The notes under the pieces are model-generated. The model saw only the letters and a list, made by a program, of their open reading frames with translations, ran no database searches and was not told the DNA's origin. The position numbers and the translations under genes were made by a program. A DNA stretch of 64,000 nt from the NCBI GenBank assembly GCA_016218915.1, contig JACRCQ010000030.1:1-64000 (forward strand). Direction: 5' to 3'. Positions 26,758 to 35,740 of the stretch are shown here, one piece after another. The stretch's first letter is position 1. The number at the start of each line of letters is the position of its first letter. This DNA comes from Deltaproteobacteria bacterium. Lineage in GTDB: Bacteria > Myxococcota_A > Polyangia > Polyangiales > Polyangiaceae.

Positions 26758-27888
26758 ATGAAAGCCTGGTTCTGGTTTGCCTTCTTCGTTGTGGGCACAG
26801 GAGCCTGCGGTCTGGCGATTGGGACGGCGGACCTGAATTCCGTGCAGTGTGAAGCAGAAGGGCACATTGGCGCGCCCGCGTGTGGTGATCGACAGATCTG
26901 CGCGGCAGGGCGATGCAGGGCGTGCGCTACGCAGGACGTGTGCAAGAACGGGGTCGACGACGACTGCGACGGCGTGGTGGACAACAAGTGCGTGGCAGCC
27001 GGTGGAGCTGGGGGCAAGCCGAACACGGACGGTTCCGCAGGGAACGTGAATCCACCGGACAGCTCCCTGGGCGGTGCGTCCGGAACGGGCGGTGTGGCGG
27101 GCAGCGGCGGTGATCCTGGAACCGGGGGCACTCCCAACACCGGAGGCACTCCCAACACCGGGGGCACTCCCAACACCGGGGGCACTCCCAACACCGGGGG
27201 TACTCCCAATACCGGGGGCACTCCCAACACCGGAGGCACTCCCAACACCGGGGGTACTCCCAATACCGGAGGCACCGGCGGCAGCGGCGGCTGCATGGCT
27301 GATCCGGGCAACGCACCGAGCAACGGATCCTGCGTCACAGTCGGCACGCCGGGCTATGTCTGCAATCCGGTCACCAACGAGGGGTGCAACACCGGAGCTG
27401 GCGAGGCCTGCGACTATTCGAGCAGCGAGCAGTTTGCCTGCTTTGATACTCTGAACAACGTGCAGGCCTGTGGTGCGTGCAGCCTGGGATCCTCCGGCCC
27501 GTTCTGCAGATCAGGATACACCTGCTACAACGGGATGAGCCGCTGCACGCGCTATTGCTGCGACAGCAACGATTGCGCCTCGGGCGCGACCTGCGTGATG
27601 CAGCCGCCGACTGCGGTCGGCATCTGCCAGGCGCTGAACAACGGCTACTTCGGAGGGTTCAATCCGGGCGCCGGCGGCACAGGCGGCGCTGGCGGTACCG
27701 GGGGAAGCGGAGACTCAGGCTCGTGCAAAGCGATCGGGGACAGCTGCTCGACAGCGTCGGAATGCTGCAACCAGTATTGCTGCCAAGTCTACCAGGCAGG
27801 CACCTGCCACAAGAACAACGGTCAGTCGTGCTCCAACAACTCAGAGTGCTGCACCAACTACTGCAATGGCTCGGGGCACTGCCAGTAG
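26758..27888 (+). CDS. Cys-rich lipoprotein with GGTPNT tandem repeat
   Basis: 376 residues. The signal ends in lipobox TGAC. A MopE-like metal-binding motif NGVDDDCDGVVD is at about 67-78. A linker with eight GGTPNT units follows, then two Cys-rich modules (CCDSNDCASGATC, and CSTASECCNQYCC with SECCTNYC) separated by a Gly-rich spacer. The Cys pattern of the last 60 residues resembles knottin-like folds. It is probably a surface or matrix lipoprotein. The ATG at 26758 has ACGAGG upstream; the frame is open 19 codons further up. Confidence 0.78.
   Translation: MKAWFWFAFFVVGTGACGLAIGTADLNSVQCEAEGHIGAPACGDRQICAAGRCRACATQDVCKNGVDDDCDGVVDNKCVAAGGAGGKPNTDGSAGNVNPPDSSLGGASGTGGVAGSGGDPGTGGTPNTGGTPNTGGTPNTGGTPNTGGTPNTGGTPNTGGTPNTGGTPNTGGTGGSGGCMADPGNAPSNGSCVTVGTPGYVCNPVTNEGCNTGAGEACDYSSSEQFACFDTLNNVQACGACSLGSSGPFCRSGYTCYNGMSRCTRYCCDSNDCASGATCVMQPPTAVGICQALNNGYFGGFNPGAGGTGGAGGTGGSGDSGSCKAIGDSCSTASECCNQYCCQVYQAGTCHKNNGQSCSNNSECCTNYCNGSGHCQ
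27124..27267 (+). repeat. Eight tandem 18-base repeats
   Basis: Eight nearly perfect copies of an 18-base unit (GGGGGCACTCCCAACACC, with only silent changes such as GGA, ACT/TAC and AAT) encode GGTPNT. The third-base differences show the array is not entirely recent, but slippage or unequal exchange is likely. Confidence 0.9.
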
Positions 27889-27911
27889 GCCGTGTGAGCC
27901 AGCGGCAGGTC

Positions 27912-28505
27912 TCAGGGGAAGCAGGTGCCGAAGATCAGGAAGCGCGCTGGCCCGCATTCGAGCGGCGAAGTCGGCGCAGGCTTGACTGCGTACCAGGATG
28001 AGCCGGTGTATGCGCCTGCTGATCCGGTCGAGCCACCTGTGCCCCCGTAGGCACCGACACCGTCGCCGCCCGAATACCCGCCGTATCCGCCGTATCCACC
28101 GGTGCCGCCCTTGCCTCCGGCGCCACCAGCTCCGCCCTTGCCTCCCGAGCCTGCGATCCCGCCTGAACCGCCTGCGCCACCGAGTCCGCCAGCGCCTCCG
28201 GTGCTGCCTCCAGCACCTGCCACACCGCCGGCGCCGCCAAAGCCTCCTACCGAAGCATCTGCCCCGTTGCAGTCCGTGCAGGGCAGGTAGCCGGTGCCGT
28301 CACTCCGGCAGACCTGGACCCCCTTGGCCCCAGCGGCGCAGTCGCAGGTTCGCTGCGCTCCCGGTGTGCAGACCGGATAGGAGACCGCGTCCTCGCCACC
28401 GTCCTTGTCGTTCGGCCCCGGCGCGTCCAGGGTGACTCGTCCGCCGCAAGACAGGAAGATGATCCCCCATATCAACCACGTCGCGTTCCCGGGGCGTCGC
28501 GCCAT
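27912..28505 (-). CDS. Gly-rich lipoprotein
   Basis: 197 residues. Signal segment with Cys at FLSCGG, then a short Cys motif region (PVCTPGAQRTCDCAAGAKG, CRSDGTGYLPCTDC) and about 90 residues of GGAGG-type linker. It ends in a unique tail with two Cys (LECGPARFLIFGTCFP). AAGGAG lies just upstream of the ATG at 28505. Function unknown; probably cell-envelope. It converges with the preceding Cys-rich lipoprotein gene with a 23-base gap. Confidence 0.7.
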   Translation of the reverse strand: MARRPGNATWLIWGIIFLSCGGRVTLDAPGPNDKDGGEDAVSYPVCTPGAQRTCDCAAGAKGVQVCRSDGTGYLPCTDCNGADASVGGFGGAGGVAGAGGSTGGAGGLGGAGGSGGIAGSGGKGGAGGAGGKGGTGGYGGYGGYSGGDGVGAYGGTGGSTGSAGAYTGSSWYAVKPAPTSPLECGPARFLIFGTCFP

Positions 28506-28546
28506 CGTCTTGCTCCTTCGCAGTCGCTGGACCCATGATACACCCA

Positions 28547-28816
28547 ATGGAAAGCACCAAGGCACAGAACATGGCGGCCGGGACGGCTCGCGCTGATTCG
28601 AGCGCGACGGCCGCGGTGATCGCCTTTCGACAGATGAAGACGAAGGCGATGGAGCAGGTCACGTCGAGCTCGACTCCAGATCCGGAATGGCTCGAGCGCC
28701 ACGCCCTGTACGAAGCGCTCGAGTGGCTCGCCGAGTCGGTGGGTGAGCTGCATGCGAAGGTCGACCGGCTGGCGGGCCAAGGCCCCCCCGGAGTCGGCGC
28801 GCAGCGAAGCCCATAG
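28547..28816 (+). CDS. Small hypothetical protein
   Basis: 89 residues. The N-terminal half is Ala/Ser/Thr-rich; the second half (WLERHALYEALEWLAESVGEL) is a strong amphipathic helix that could oligomerise. It is divergent from the Gly-rich lipoprotein gene and 37 bases before the large membrane protein. I see no good ribosome site, so it may be a fortuitous frame. Confidence 0.4.
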   Translation: MESTKAQNMAAGTARADSSATAAVIAFRQMKTKAMEQVTSSSTPDPEWLERHALYEALEWLAESVGELHAKVDRLAGQGPPGVGAQRSP

Positions 28817-28853
28817 CCCGGCTGGGGGCGGCGGTGTACGATACGCCTTCTCC

Positions 28854-31526
28854 ATGCACGAAGATGAGCGTCCAACGCCCTGGCTCGTCGCGATCCTCGT
28901 GTTCGTGCTCCCGGCCTGCTTTTCGGTAGGTTTCGCGTTCGTGCACCACGCGGGCGAACCTGCGGGGAGCCAGCCTGTCGAATCGCTGATCCTCCGGGCG
29001 GTGCTTGCATCGCTTCTGGTCGTGGTCCCTGGCGTGCTCCATGCGGCACGGCGCCAAGCTCCCGGGGTCACGATGCTTCTGATGACGCTCATTCCCGTGA
29101 CGGTGGCGGTGGGAATGCCGTTCGCCCGGCACAAAGGCCTTGTTTCCTCCTATTGGGCTGGGGAGGCGATCGCCCTGGAGGCCTCATCGGCGCTCAGGCG
29201 AGCCTGGGCTTCTGCCGCTGACGGAGCATTTCTTTCTGCACAGCTGTCAGCGTCCTACTGCCTGGCCGCCGGCCTCTGGCCTGCGTCTCCCAGTCGGACC
29301 TCGAACCTGATCCTGGGCGTAGGGCAGGAGCGGGTTCCCTTGTTGCTCGCTGGCCCTGCGGCGTCGATCCTCGCTGCCGCCGCCTGGAAGCTCGCAGGTC
29401 TGTCGGTGCTCCCCTCGGACGTTCTCATCTGGATCGTGGTCGCGCTGCCAGCGATCACGTTCGGCCTGGGTCCGTCCAAGCCTCGCACCCGACGCGAAGC
29501 CATGCGATTCCTGTCCGCAGCCGTCGCGGCCTCGCTCCTGCTGACGGTTGCAGGCCAGGCGGAGCGTCTCAGCGACGTGACCGCAAAGATCCTGCAGGAT
29601 GCGTCGCAAGGACGGTGGTACGCGGCTGCGGACGACCTTCCGCGGGAGATCCTGCTTCGGTGGTGCGTGGCGGGGATCGCCACGGCATTCGGGATGGCGG
29701 CCCTGCTGCCGGGGCGAATCCGGGTTCGCAAGCATCGGAGGCGAAGCATTGCGGCAAAGGTGCCTCTGGTGGCGGCGCTGGCAGTGCCTGCGATGGGTGC
29801 GGTGCTGCCTGGCTGGTGCGTAGACCGCGACGTGCGCCGCGCAAGGCTTTCGTGGAGGTCCCTGCTCGATGCGAGGGGAATCCAGCTCCCTTCGTGTACC
29901 ACCACGCCGGTGGCGGTCTCTGCGGGCACGCTGGTCGTGGTGCCGGCACGCGGCGAAGCGCTCGTCGAGCGCGCCGGAAGTGGCGTGTACAACGTTGCAG
30001 CTTCCCGCGACACTCCTGTGCGAGTCGTATTCCGGGCGCTGGCAGGCCTTGCGCTTCCGCCAGACGCGCCGGTGGAGTTCCTCGTGAGCGGGTGCGGGCG
30101 CGCCAGCTCTGCGCGCTCGAACAGCCCGCTTTCCGAAGTCGTGGCCGGAGACCTGCGGGGCGTCCGGATCAAGGTTTCATCTGCGCTCGACTGCGCGGGA
30201 GCCCCGGACACGGCTGTGGTCGCCATCGAAGGCACGCACGCCCGCGTGTTGCGAAACGCGTGCTCCGCGGTTCCTCCTGCGCCGGAGCAGATGGACGTGC
30301 AGACTGCGTGGAAGCATGCGGTGGGAAGGCAGGTTGCCGTTGGGGCTTCCGAGGGGGTCAACGTCGCAACGTTCCTCGAGGCGCTTCGCGGCGCACCGGC
30401 TGCGTCCGCGGTGGTGGTGACCGATCACGAAGCCATTCGCTCGTGGCTCGACCGCGCCGCGACCCGCGACATGCTGATCGATCCTGGGAGTCGAGGTCCG
30501 TGGAGCGGCGCGCTGCTGCTTCTGTCCGTGTCGGCATCCGCGCTGCAGCCTGCGCACCCCGAAGCGCTCTACGGACCGCTGCGCGCGGCATCGGATCTCT
30601 ATCGATGCTTCGAGTCAGTGACGTCCGATCTGCATCTGCGGATCCGCGTGGATCTGGGTGCCAGCGGCGGGGTCCGATCGGCGGCGGTCGAGGGCGAGGG
30701 GAGCGCGGGGCCTGCCACGTGCATCTCGGATCAGGTGCACAAGCTCGTGTTCAGCGACAGCGAGCGCGATGGGACCTTCGAGGCGCGGCTCGCCTGGTAT
30801 CCGTCCGCGCTACCGGCTCCAGAAGGGCTGATCGCATCCGGGGCGTTGAGCGTACGAGGAGAGGCGGATCACCCTGCGCTGCGGGGAGCCGACGGTCTTG
30901 CTGCGCGCCTGGCGTCCCCGTTCGCGCGCTGCGTCGGTGAGGCGTTACAAGCCGAGCCTGAGGCCTCCGGCGTGGCGGAGGTCAAGGTGTGCGTGCAAGG
31001 CAATGGGGTGCTGCAGCCTGCGAGCGCGGACTCGACGCGGCTGTCGCGTGGGACGCTGGAGTGCATGCGCGATTCGGTCAAGGCGCTGCGTGCCGACCCG
31101 GAGCATCTGACCGGAGGTGACGCACGGTGCTTCCGCGCGATGGTCACGCTGCGCAACCCCAACGAGGACAACGTCTACCACCTGGAGATCACGGTGCAGG
31201 AAGGGGAGCGGGAAGCAGCGCGCAAGCGTCCGACCGGCGAAAGCGAGAACACCTACCGGGCCCGGCTGCTAGCTCCGGACATCCTCGGGTGCTTTGGTCA
31301 TCCGGCCGATGCTCAGAATCTGGAGGGGCAGATGGTGCTGACGGCGACGGTCAACAAGACGGGCAATGTGATGGCGGTGCTGAGCGATGCGCGCGGCGTG
31401 AGCGATGCGCGGCTGACTCGTTGCGCAGTGGATGCAGTCAAGCGGATGAAGGTGGCGGTGGATGCGGAATCCCCGATGGCGCGCATGGGCGTGACGCTGA
31501 AGATCGCGACCACGCAGCTGCGCTGA
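28854..31526 (+). CDS. Polytopic membrane protein with AgmX/PglI-like tail domains
   Basis: 890 residues. About eight or nine hydrophobic segments lie in the first 310 (such as LVAILVFVLPACFSVGFAF and VLIWIVVALPAITFGLG). The rest is a large, probably periplasmic part. Two to three AgmX/PglI-like units are present in it: DLYRCFESVTSDLHLRIRVD with GPATCISDQVHKLVF, and later a segment with ILGCFGH, TATVNKTGNVMAVLS and LTRCAVDAV. It probably links inner membrane and periplasm in an envelope machine. The start is the ATG at 28854. Confidence 0.72.
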   Translation: MHEDERPTPWLVAILVFVLPACFSVGFAFVHHAGEPAGSQPVESLILRAVLASLLVVVPGVLHAARRQAPGVTMLLMTLIPVTVAVGMPFARHKGLVSSYWAGEAIALEASSALRRAWASAADGAFLSAQLSASYCLAAGLWPASPSRTSNLILGVGQERVPLLLAGPAASILAAAAWKLAGLSVLPSDVLIWIVVALPAITFGLGPSKPRTRREAMRFLSAAVAASLLLTVAGQAERLSDVTAKILQDASQGRWYAAADDLPREILLRWCVAGIATAFGMAALLPGRIRVRKHRRRSIAAKVPLVAALAVPAMGAVLPGWCVDRDVRRARLSWRSLLDARGIQLPSCTTTPVAVSAGTLVVVPARGEALVERAGSGVYNVAASRDTPVRVVFRALAGLALPPDAPVEFLVSGCGRASSARSNSPLSEVVAGDLRGVRIKVSSALDCAGAPDTAVVAIEGTHARVLRNACSAVPPAPEQMDVQTAWKHAVGRQVAVGASEGVNVATFLEALRGAPAASAVVVTDHEAIRSWLDRAATRDMLIDPGSRGPWSGALLLLSVSASALQPAHPEALYGPLRAASDLYRCFESVTSDLHLRIRVDLGASGGVRSAAVEGEGSAGPATCISDQVHKLVFSDSERDGTFEARLAWYPSALPAPEGLIASGALSVRGEADHPALRGADGLAARLASPFARCVGEALQAEPEASGVAEVKVCVQGNGVLQPASADSTRLSRGTLECMRDSVKALRADPEHLTGGDARCFRAMVTLRNPNEDNVYHLEITVQEGEREAARKRPTGESENTYRARLLAPDILGCFGHPADAQNLEGQMVLTATVNKTGNVMAVLSDARGVSDARLTRCAVDAVKRMKVAVDAESPMARMGVTLKIATTQLR

Positions 31527-31529
31527 ACG

Positions 31530-32384
31530 TCAGTTGGCCTTGAGCAGGCCGCGCAGTTGCTCCGGCGACACCTCGTAGCCCTTGCCGCAGAAATCGCAGG
31601 AGATGTCGAGCACGCCCCCTTCTTCGACCAGGGACCGGATCTCGTCGGCCTTGAGGGTGGCGAGCCCGGCGATCACGCGCACGAGGCTGCAATTGCATTC
31701 GAATCGGAGCGCGCTCTGCTCGGTGAGAGCGTAGGGCATGCGGTACAGGATCTCTTCGATCAGGTGCGCAGGCGTGAACTCAGGGCTCTGCAGCAGGGTC
31801 TCGATTGCAGGGAAGTCCGCGAGACGCTCGGTCATCACGGCGAGCATGCCTTCCTGAGCCTCGGGCAAGAGCTGCACGATGTAGCCGCCGGATTCGAGGA
31901 TGCGGTCGCCATGGACCAGGGTTCCGATGGAGACCACGGATACGATCTGCTCGGAGACTTGCATGTACCGCATCATTCCCGCGGACACTCCTGCATCCGT
32001 GGGAATCTCGACGATACCCTGGTGGATTCGACCGTCATGGAGCGTGCGCATCATCTGCAGGAACCCGCCTGCCACGCGGATCTCGGGCTTGCCCTTGGCG
32101 AGCTGGATCAGACCGCGGGCCGTGCCTCCCGGGTTGGAGTCGGCAACCATCGTGCCGGAAGCGTCCTTGCCGCGCACGATCCCCTGCACGCGCAGCTGGG
32201 GCGCCATCGTCTCGCGCAGCAGGATCGTGGCTGTGATCAGGTCGCCGAAGCAAGCAGCGACGTTGCCGCTCGTCTTCTGCGTCTGCACCGCACCATTGAC
32301 CGTATCGGTGGTGCGCGCAGCGATGACCCGAAAAGAGCCGTCATCGGTGAGAGCACGCAGAACGCTGTCCGAAGGTGAAGTCAC
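31530..32384 (-). CDS. hslO: Hsp33-family redox-regulated chaperone
   Basis: 284 residues if the GTG at 32384 is used (protein then begins TSPSDSVLRALTDDGSFRV, as in the family); the frame is open to a GTG at 32438. Hsp33 becomes an ATP-independent holdase when oxidation releases zinc from four C-terminal Cys. All four are here: ECNC and CDFC about 30 residues apart. The core motifs IVEIPTDAGVSAGMM and SSGYI-type strands (ESGGYIVQLLPEA) are also visible. It ends 3 bases from the convergent membrane-protein gene and is third in the lon operon. Confidence 0.9.
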   Translation of the reverse strand: MTSPSDSVLRALTDDGSFRVIAARTTDTVNGAVQTQKTSGNVAACFGDLITATILLRETMAPQLRVQGIVRGKDASGTMVADSNPGGTARGLIQLAKGKPEIRVAGGFLQMMRTLHDGRIHQGIVEIPTDAGVSAGMMRYMQVSEQIVSVVSIGTLVHGDRILESGGYIVQLLPEAQEGMLAVMTERLADFPAIETLLQSPEFTPAHLIEEILYRMPYALTEQSALRFECNCSLVRVIAGLATLKADEIRSLVEEGGVLDISCDFCGKGYEVSPEQLRGLLKAN

Positions 32385-32457
32385 ACGGCTGTCTTTGTCC
32401 AACGCCGGGCAATTGTCCAGCCACGTGCCGAAAAACACGTCCAGCGACGGTCCGGGC

Positions 32458-33240
32458 TCACGCGCGGTGCTTGCGGAGCAGGAACAGATAGTTGAACCCG
32501 CGCAGCATGAAGCTCTGCCTGGTGGCAGCTTCGCGGTGCGACGGCTGCTCCAGAGACGCGTTGTGGCGGACGACGGCAGCGATGTCGATGGGCAGGAAAC
32601 GCTTGCGAAGGAGCTCGAACGCGCGGAATCCGATCGGGTAGAAGCCGGACGGGTGGTGATAGACGTCGCAGATGTACAGCGCGATCACCCCCTCGGGTTT
32701 GAGCACACGGTGCGCTTCAGCGAAGCACAGGTCGAGCGCGCGATCGAATCTCTGATCCTTGGCCGGCAGCTTGCCCAGGCAGCGTGGATCATCGGAGTAC
32801 GACAGGTTGTCTGCGTAGGGCGGGTCCATGAAGACCAGATCGGCCACGCCGTTGCGCAGCGGCAGGCTGCGCGCGTCCGCATTCTTGACGTCGTCGCGCA
32901 CAGGGTGCACGTCGAACCCCATCGCCGTGCGGTTCAGCTCCTTGCAGACGTCGAGGGTGGTGCCGCTGCCGCAGAACGGGTCGACCACGAGCCCGCCTTC
33001 CCGCACGAATCGCGTGACCACATCCCAGATGAGCCAGGCGGGGGTGGCACCGCGGAACCTGTCGTCGCCCTGCCCGCCGCGCCCGTAGGTGCGCGACGGG
33101 TAGTCCCAGAGCGTGGTCGGCTGCGGCTGCAGACGTGGCTTGTCCGGGCGACCGCGAACCGTCCGGTCAGGGCGATCCGGTAGCCGTTGCGTGGTCTTGC
33201 CGCGAGCAGGTGCTGCGCGCGGCGGGCGCGGGGCCGTCAT
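32458..33240 (-). CDS. Class I SAM-dependent DNA methyltransferase (DPPY type)
   Basis: 260 residues. Motif I is DPFCGSGTT at 87-95 and the catalytic motif IV is DPPY at 139-142; these are the marks of N4-cytosine/N6-adenine DNA methylases (some RNA methylases share them). A basic N-terminus (about 1-40) precedes. No restriction partner is adjacent, so it would be an orphan modification enzyme. Its ATG overlaps the lon stop (ATGA), meaning it is translationally coupled to the protease. Confidence 0.85.
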   Translation of the reverse strand: MTAPRPPRAAPARGKTTQRLPDRPDRTVRGRPDKPRLQPQPTTLWDYPSRTYGRGGQGDDRFRGATPAWLIWDVVTRFVREGGLVVDPFCGSGTTLDVCKELNRTAMGFDVHPVRDDVKNADARSLPLRNGVADLVFMDPPYADNLSYSDDPRCLGKLPAKDQRFDRALDLCFAEAHRVLKPEGVIALYICDVYHHPSGFYPIGFRAFELLRKRFLPIDIAAVVRHNASLEQPSHREAATRQSFMLRGFNYLFLLRKHRA

Positions 33241-35651
33241 CCTGCACTCCCGGCGACCGGCTCGTCCATCTCGGCATCGTCGTCGCCGGGTTCCACGGGC
33301 GGGGGAGTCAGCGGCGGTTCGAGCACGATGGGAAGGATCTGGTCCATGCGTTCAATCAAGCGGATGTCGAGGTCGTCGCGCACCTCCTGGGGAATGTCCT
33401 CCAGGTCGGCTGCGTTTCGCGAGGGCAGCAGAACGATGCGGATGCCAGCGCGGTGAGCTGCAAGCACCTTCTCCTTGATGCCGCCAACGGGAAGGACCAT
33501 GCCGCGGAGCGAGATTTCGCCGGTCATGGCGACGTCGGGGCGCACCGGGCAATTGAGGAGCAGGGACGCGACCGCGGTGAACATGGTCACGCCTGCGCTC
33601 GGTCCGTCCTTGGCGGTGGCGCCCTTGGGCACGTGCAGGTGCAGGTCGATGGTCTTGAGCCACAGCGGATCGAGCATGAGCAGCTCGGCCTTGGACCGCA
33701 CGAACGAGACGGCGGCCATGGCAGATTCCTGCATCACGCTACGGATGTTGCCGGTGAGAATGATCTCGCCGCGCCCGGGCATCTTGGAGGCCTCGACGAA
33801 GAGGATGACGCCGCCTGCCGGCGTCCAGGCGAGTCCGGTCGCGACCCCTGGCTCGCCTTTGCGCTCTGCGACTTCGGAGTCGTACTTGTGCGCGCCTAGC
33901 ACCTGCTCGACCTTGTCCTTGTCGACGAGCGGGGTGGGGCTCGCCCCTTCCGCCATCTTCACAGCGGTCCACCTGCAGATCGATGCGATCTCGCGCTCGA
34001 GATTCCGCACGCCGGCTTCGCGCGTGTACGAGTCGATGACCAGCTGGATACCGTCATCGGCAAAGTCGAGCTGCTCGAGCGTGAGGCCGTGCTCGCGCAG
34101 TTGCTTGGGCACCAGGAAGTGCTTGGCGATCTTGAGCTTGTCCGTGCGGGTGTAGCCGGGCACCTCGATCAGCTCCATGCGGTCCATCAGGGCGCCAGGG
34201 ATGGTCTCCCTGTTGTTGGCCGTTGCCAGGAAGGTGATCTGGGAGAGGTCGAACGGCACATCGAGGTAGTGATCGACGAAGGAGTTGTTCTGCTCGGGGT
34301 CGAGCACTTCGAGCAGGGCAGCTGCGGGGTCGCCCCGCATGTCCACGCCGAGCTTGTCGACCTCGTCGAGCACCAGGACCGGGTTGCGGGTGCCCACGCG
34401 CTTGAGCGCCTGGATGACCCTGCCCGGCAGGGCTCCCACGTAGGTTCGCCGGTGTCCGCGCACCTCGGCCTCGTCGGAGACGCCTCCCAGCGCGATGCGT
34501 CCGTAGCGACGCCCCATGGCTCGCGCGATCGACTGGCCGAGCGAGGTCTTGCCCACGCCCGGGGGGCCGAGGAACAGCAGGATGGGCCCCTTTTTGTCGG
34601 CGCGCAGCTGGCGGACGGCGGCGTACTCGACGATGCGTTTCTTGACGTCCTCCAGGCCGTGGTGGTCCTCGTCGAGGGCTTTCTTGATCTCCTTGACGTC
34701 GAACTTGTCCGGGGTGGTCTTGCTCCAGGGCAGGTCAGAGAGCCAGTCGAGGTAGGTGCGCGCGATGTTCCACTCGGCAGATTGAGGGTGCATGGACATC
34801 ATGCGCGAGAGCTGCTTCTTGGCGACCTTGTCGACCTCGGGCGGCAGGCCGGCCTTGCGGAGCTTGTCGCGAAGCTCCTCGGTCTCCTCGTCTTCGCCGG
34901 ACTCGCCGAGCTGCTCGCGAATGTGCTTCATCTGCTGGCGCAGGATGGTCTCGCGCTCGGACTGCCCCATCTCCTGCTGCATGTCCGTGATCTCGCGCTT
35001 GACCTTGAGCACTTCGAGCTGACGCGAGATCATCTCGATGACGAGCTTGACACGGTCCTTGACGTCGAAGGCTTCGAGCACGCGCTGCTTGTCGTCGATC
35101 GATGCGACATCGTTGGGGAAGCTCGATGCGAGCAGGTCTGCCAGGGCACCGGGATCGCGGACATTTTCCAGGATGCCGGCGACTTCCTTGGGCAGGGCGG
35201 GGTTGAGCAGCACCAGCTCCTTGGCGCCTTCACGAAGCGCGCTGCCCAGGGCGTCGACCTCCATGTCGCGCACCAGGGGCTCGGGGAATCGTTGGATACG
35301 GGCGCGCATGTAGGGCTCGATCGAGACGCCTGCGGTGACCCTGAAACGGCCGACACCGCTGAGCTTCACGGTGTAGATGGATGGGCCGACGCGGATGACC
35401 TGGACGACGCGCACAAGGGTGCCGACCTTGTGCAGATCGCGGAACGTGGGCTCCTCGACGTCCGGGCTCTTCTGGGTGAGAATCCCTATGGTGGCTCGAT
35501 CCAGGCCGAGCGCCTCCTCGATCAGGCGGACGCTTCGAGGTCGTCCGACGTTGATCGGCACGACGGACATGGGGAACAGCACCGAATTTCGGAGCGGCAG
35601 GATGGGGATCGTTGCCCCTTCTGTGGGTACCGGAGGCGGACCTTCGACCAT
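33237..35651 (-). CDS. lon: ATP-dependent Lon protease
   Basis: 804 residues. N-terminal substrate-binding LON domain (PILPLRNSVLFPMSVVP on), a long helical region, an AAA module with Walker A GPPGVGKTS (Lys368) and Walker B VLDEVDKLG, and a C-terminal protease domain with catalytic Ser685 in DGPSAGVTM and Lys in GGIKEKVLAAHRAG. It degrades misfolded and regulatory proteins in the cytosol. The ATG at 35651 starts MVEGPPPVP; a further 20 open codons upstream look non-conserved. It heads an operon with the methyltransferase and Hsp33. Confidence 0.96.
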   Translation of the reverse strand: MVEGPPPVPTEGATIPILPLRNSVLFPMSVVPINVGRPRSVRLIEEALGLDRATIGILTQKSPDVEEPTFRDLHKVGTLVRVVQVIRVGPSIYTVKLSGVGRFRVTAGVSIEPYMRARIQRFPEPLVRDMEVDALGSALREGAKELVLLNPALPKEVAGILENVRDPGALADLLASSFPNDVASIDDKQRVLEAFDVKDRVKLVIEMISRQLEVLKVKREITDMQQEMGQSERETILRQQMKHIREQLGESGEDEETEELRDKLRKAGLPPEVDKVAKKQLSRMMSMHPQSAEWNIARTYLDWLSDLPWSKTTPDKFDVKEIKKALDEDHHGLEDVKKRIVEYAAVRQLRADKKGPILLFLGPPGVGKTSLGQSIARAMGRRYGRIALGGVSDEAEVRGHRRTYVGALPGRVIQALKRVGTRNPVLVLDEVDKLGVDMRGDPAAALLEVLDPEQNNSFVDHYLDVPFDLSQITFLATANNRETIPGALMDRMELIEVPGYTRTDKLKIAKHFLVPKQLREHGLTLEQLDFADDGIQLVIDSYTREAGVRNLEREIASICRWTAVKMAEGASPTPLVDKDKVEQVLGAHKYDSEVAERKGEPGVATGLAWTPAGGVILFVEASKMPGRGEIILTGNIRSVMQESAMAAVSFVRSKAELLMLDPLWLKTIDLHLHVPKGATAKDGPSAGVTMFTAVASLLLNCPVRPDVAMTGEISLRGMVLPVGGIKEKVLAAHRAGIRIVLLPSRNAADLEDIPQEVRDDLDIRLIERMDQILPIVLEPPLTPPPVEPGDDDAEMDEPVAGSAG

Positions 35652-35740
35652 GCACAGACCGTAATACGGTTGCACCACAAAGCTAGGGCAGCCGAGCGCT
35701 CTTGCGCACAAGCCGCCAAAACGCTACGAAGAAGCCGCCC

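Noticed and set aside
27124-27267. CRISPR array
   Set aside because: Repeat units are contiguous, lack unique spacers and encode GGTPNT in frame. No cas gene is in the window.
26442-27347. Minus-strand frame with a PPVLGV repeat resembling a collagen-like protein
   Set aside because: It is the complement of the 18-base GGTPNT array inside a lipoprotein gene; no signal peptide or start site of its own.
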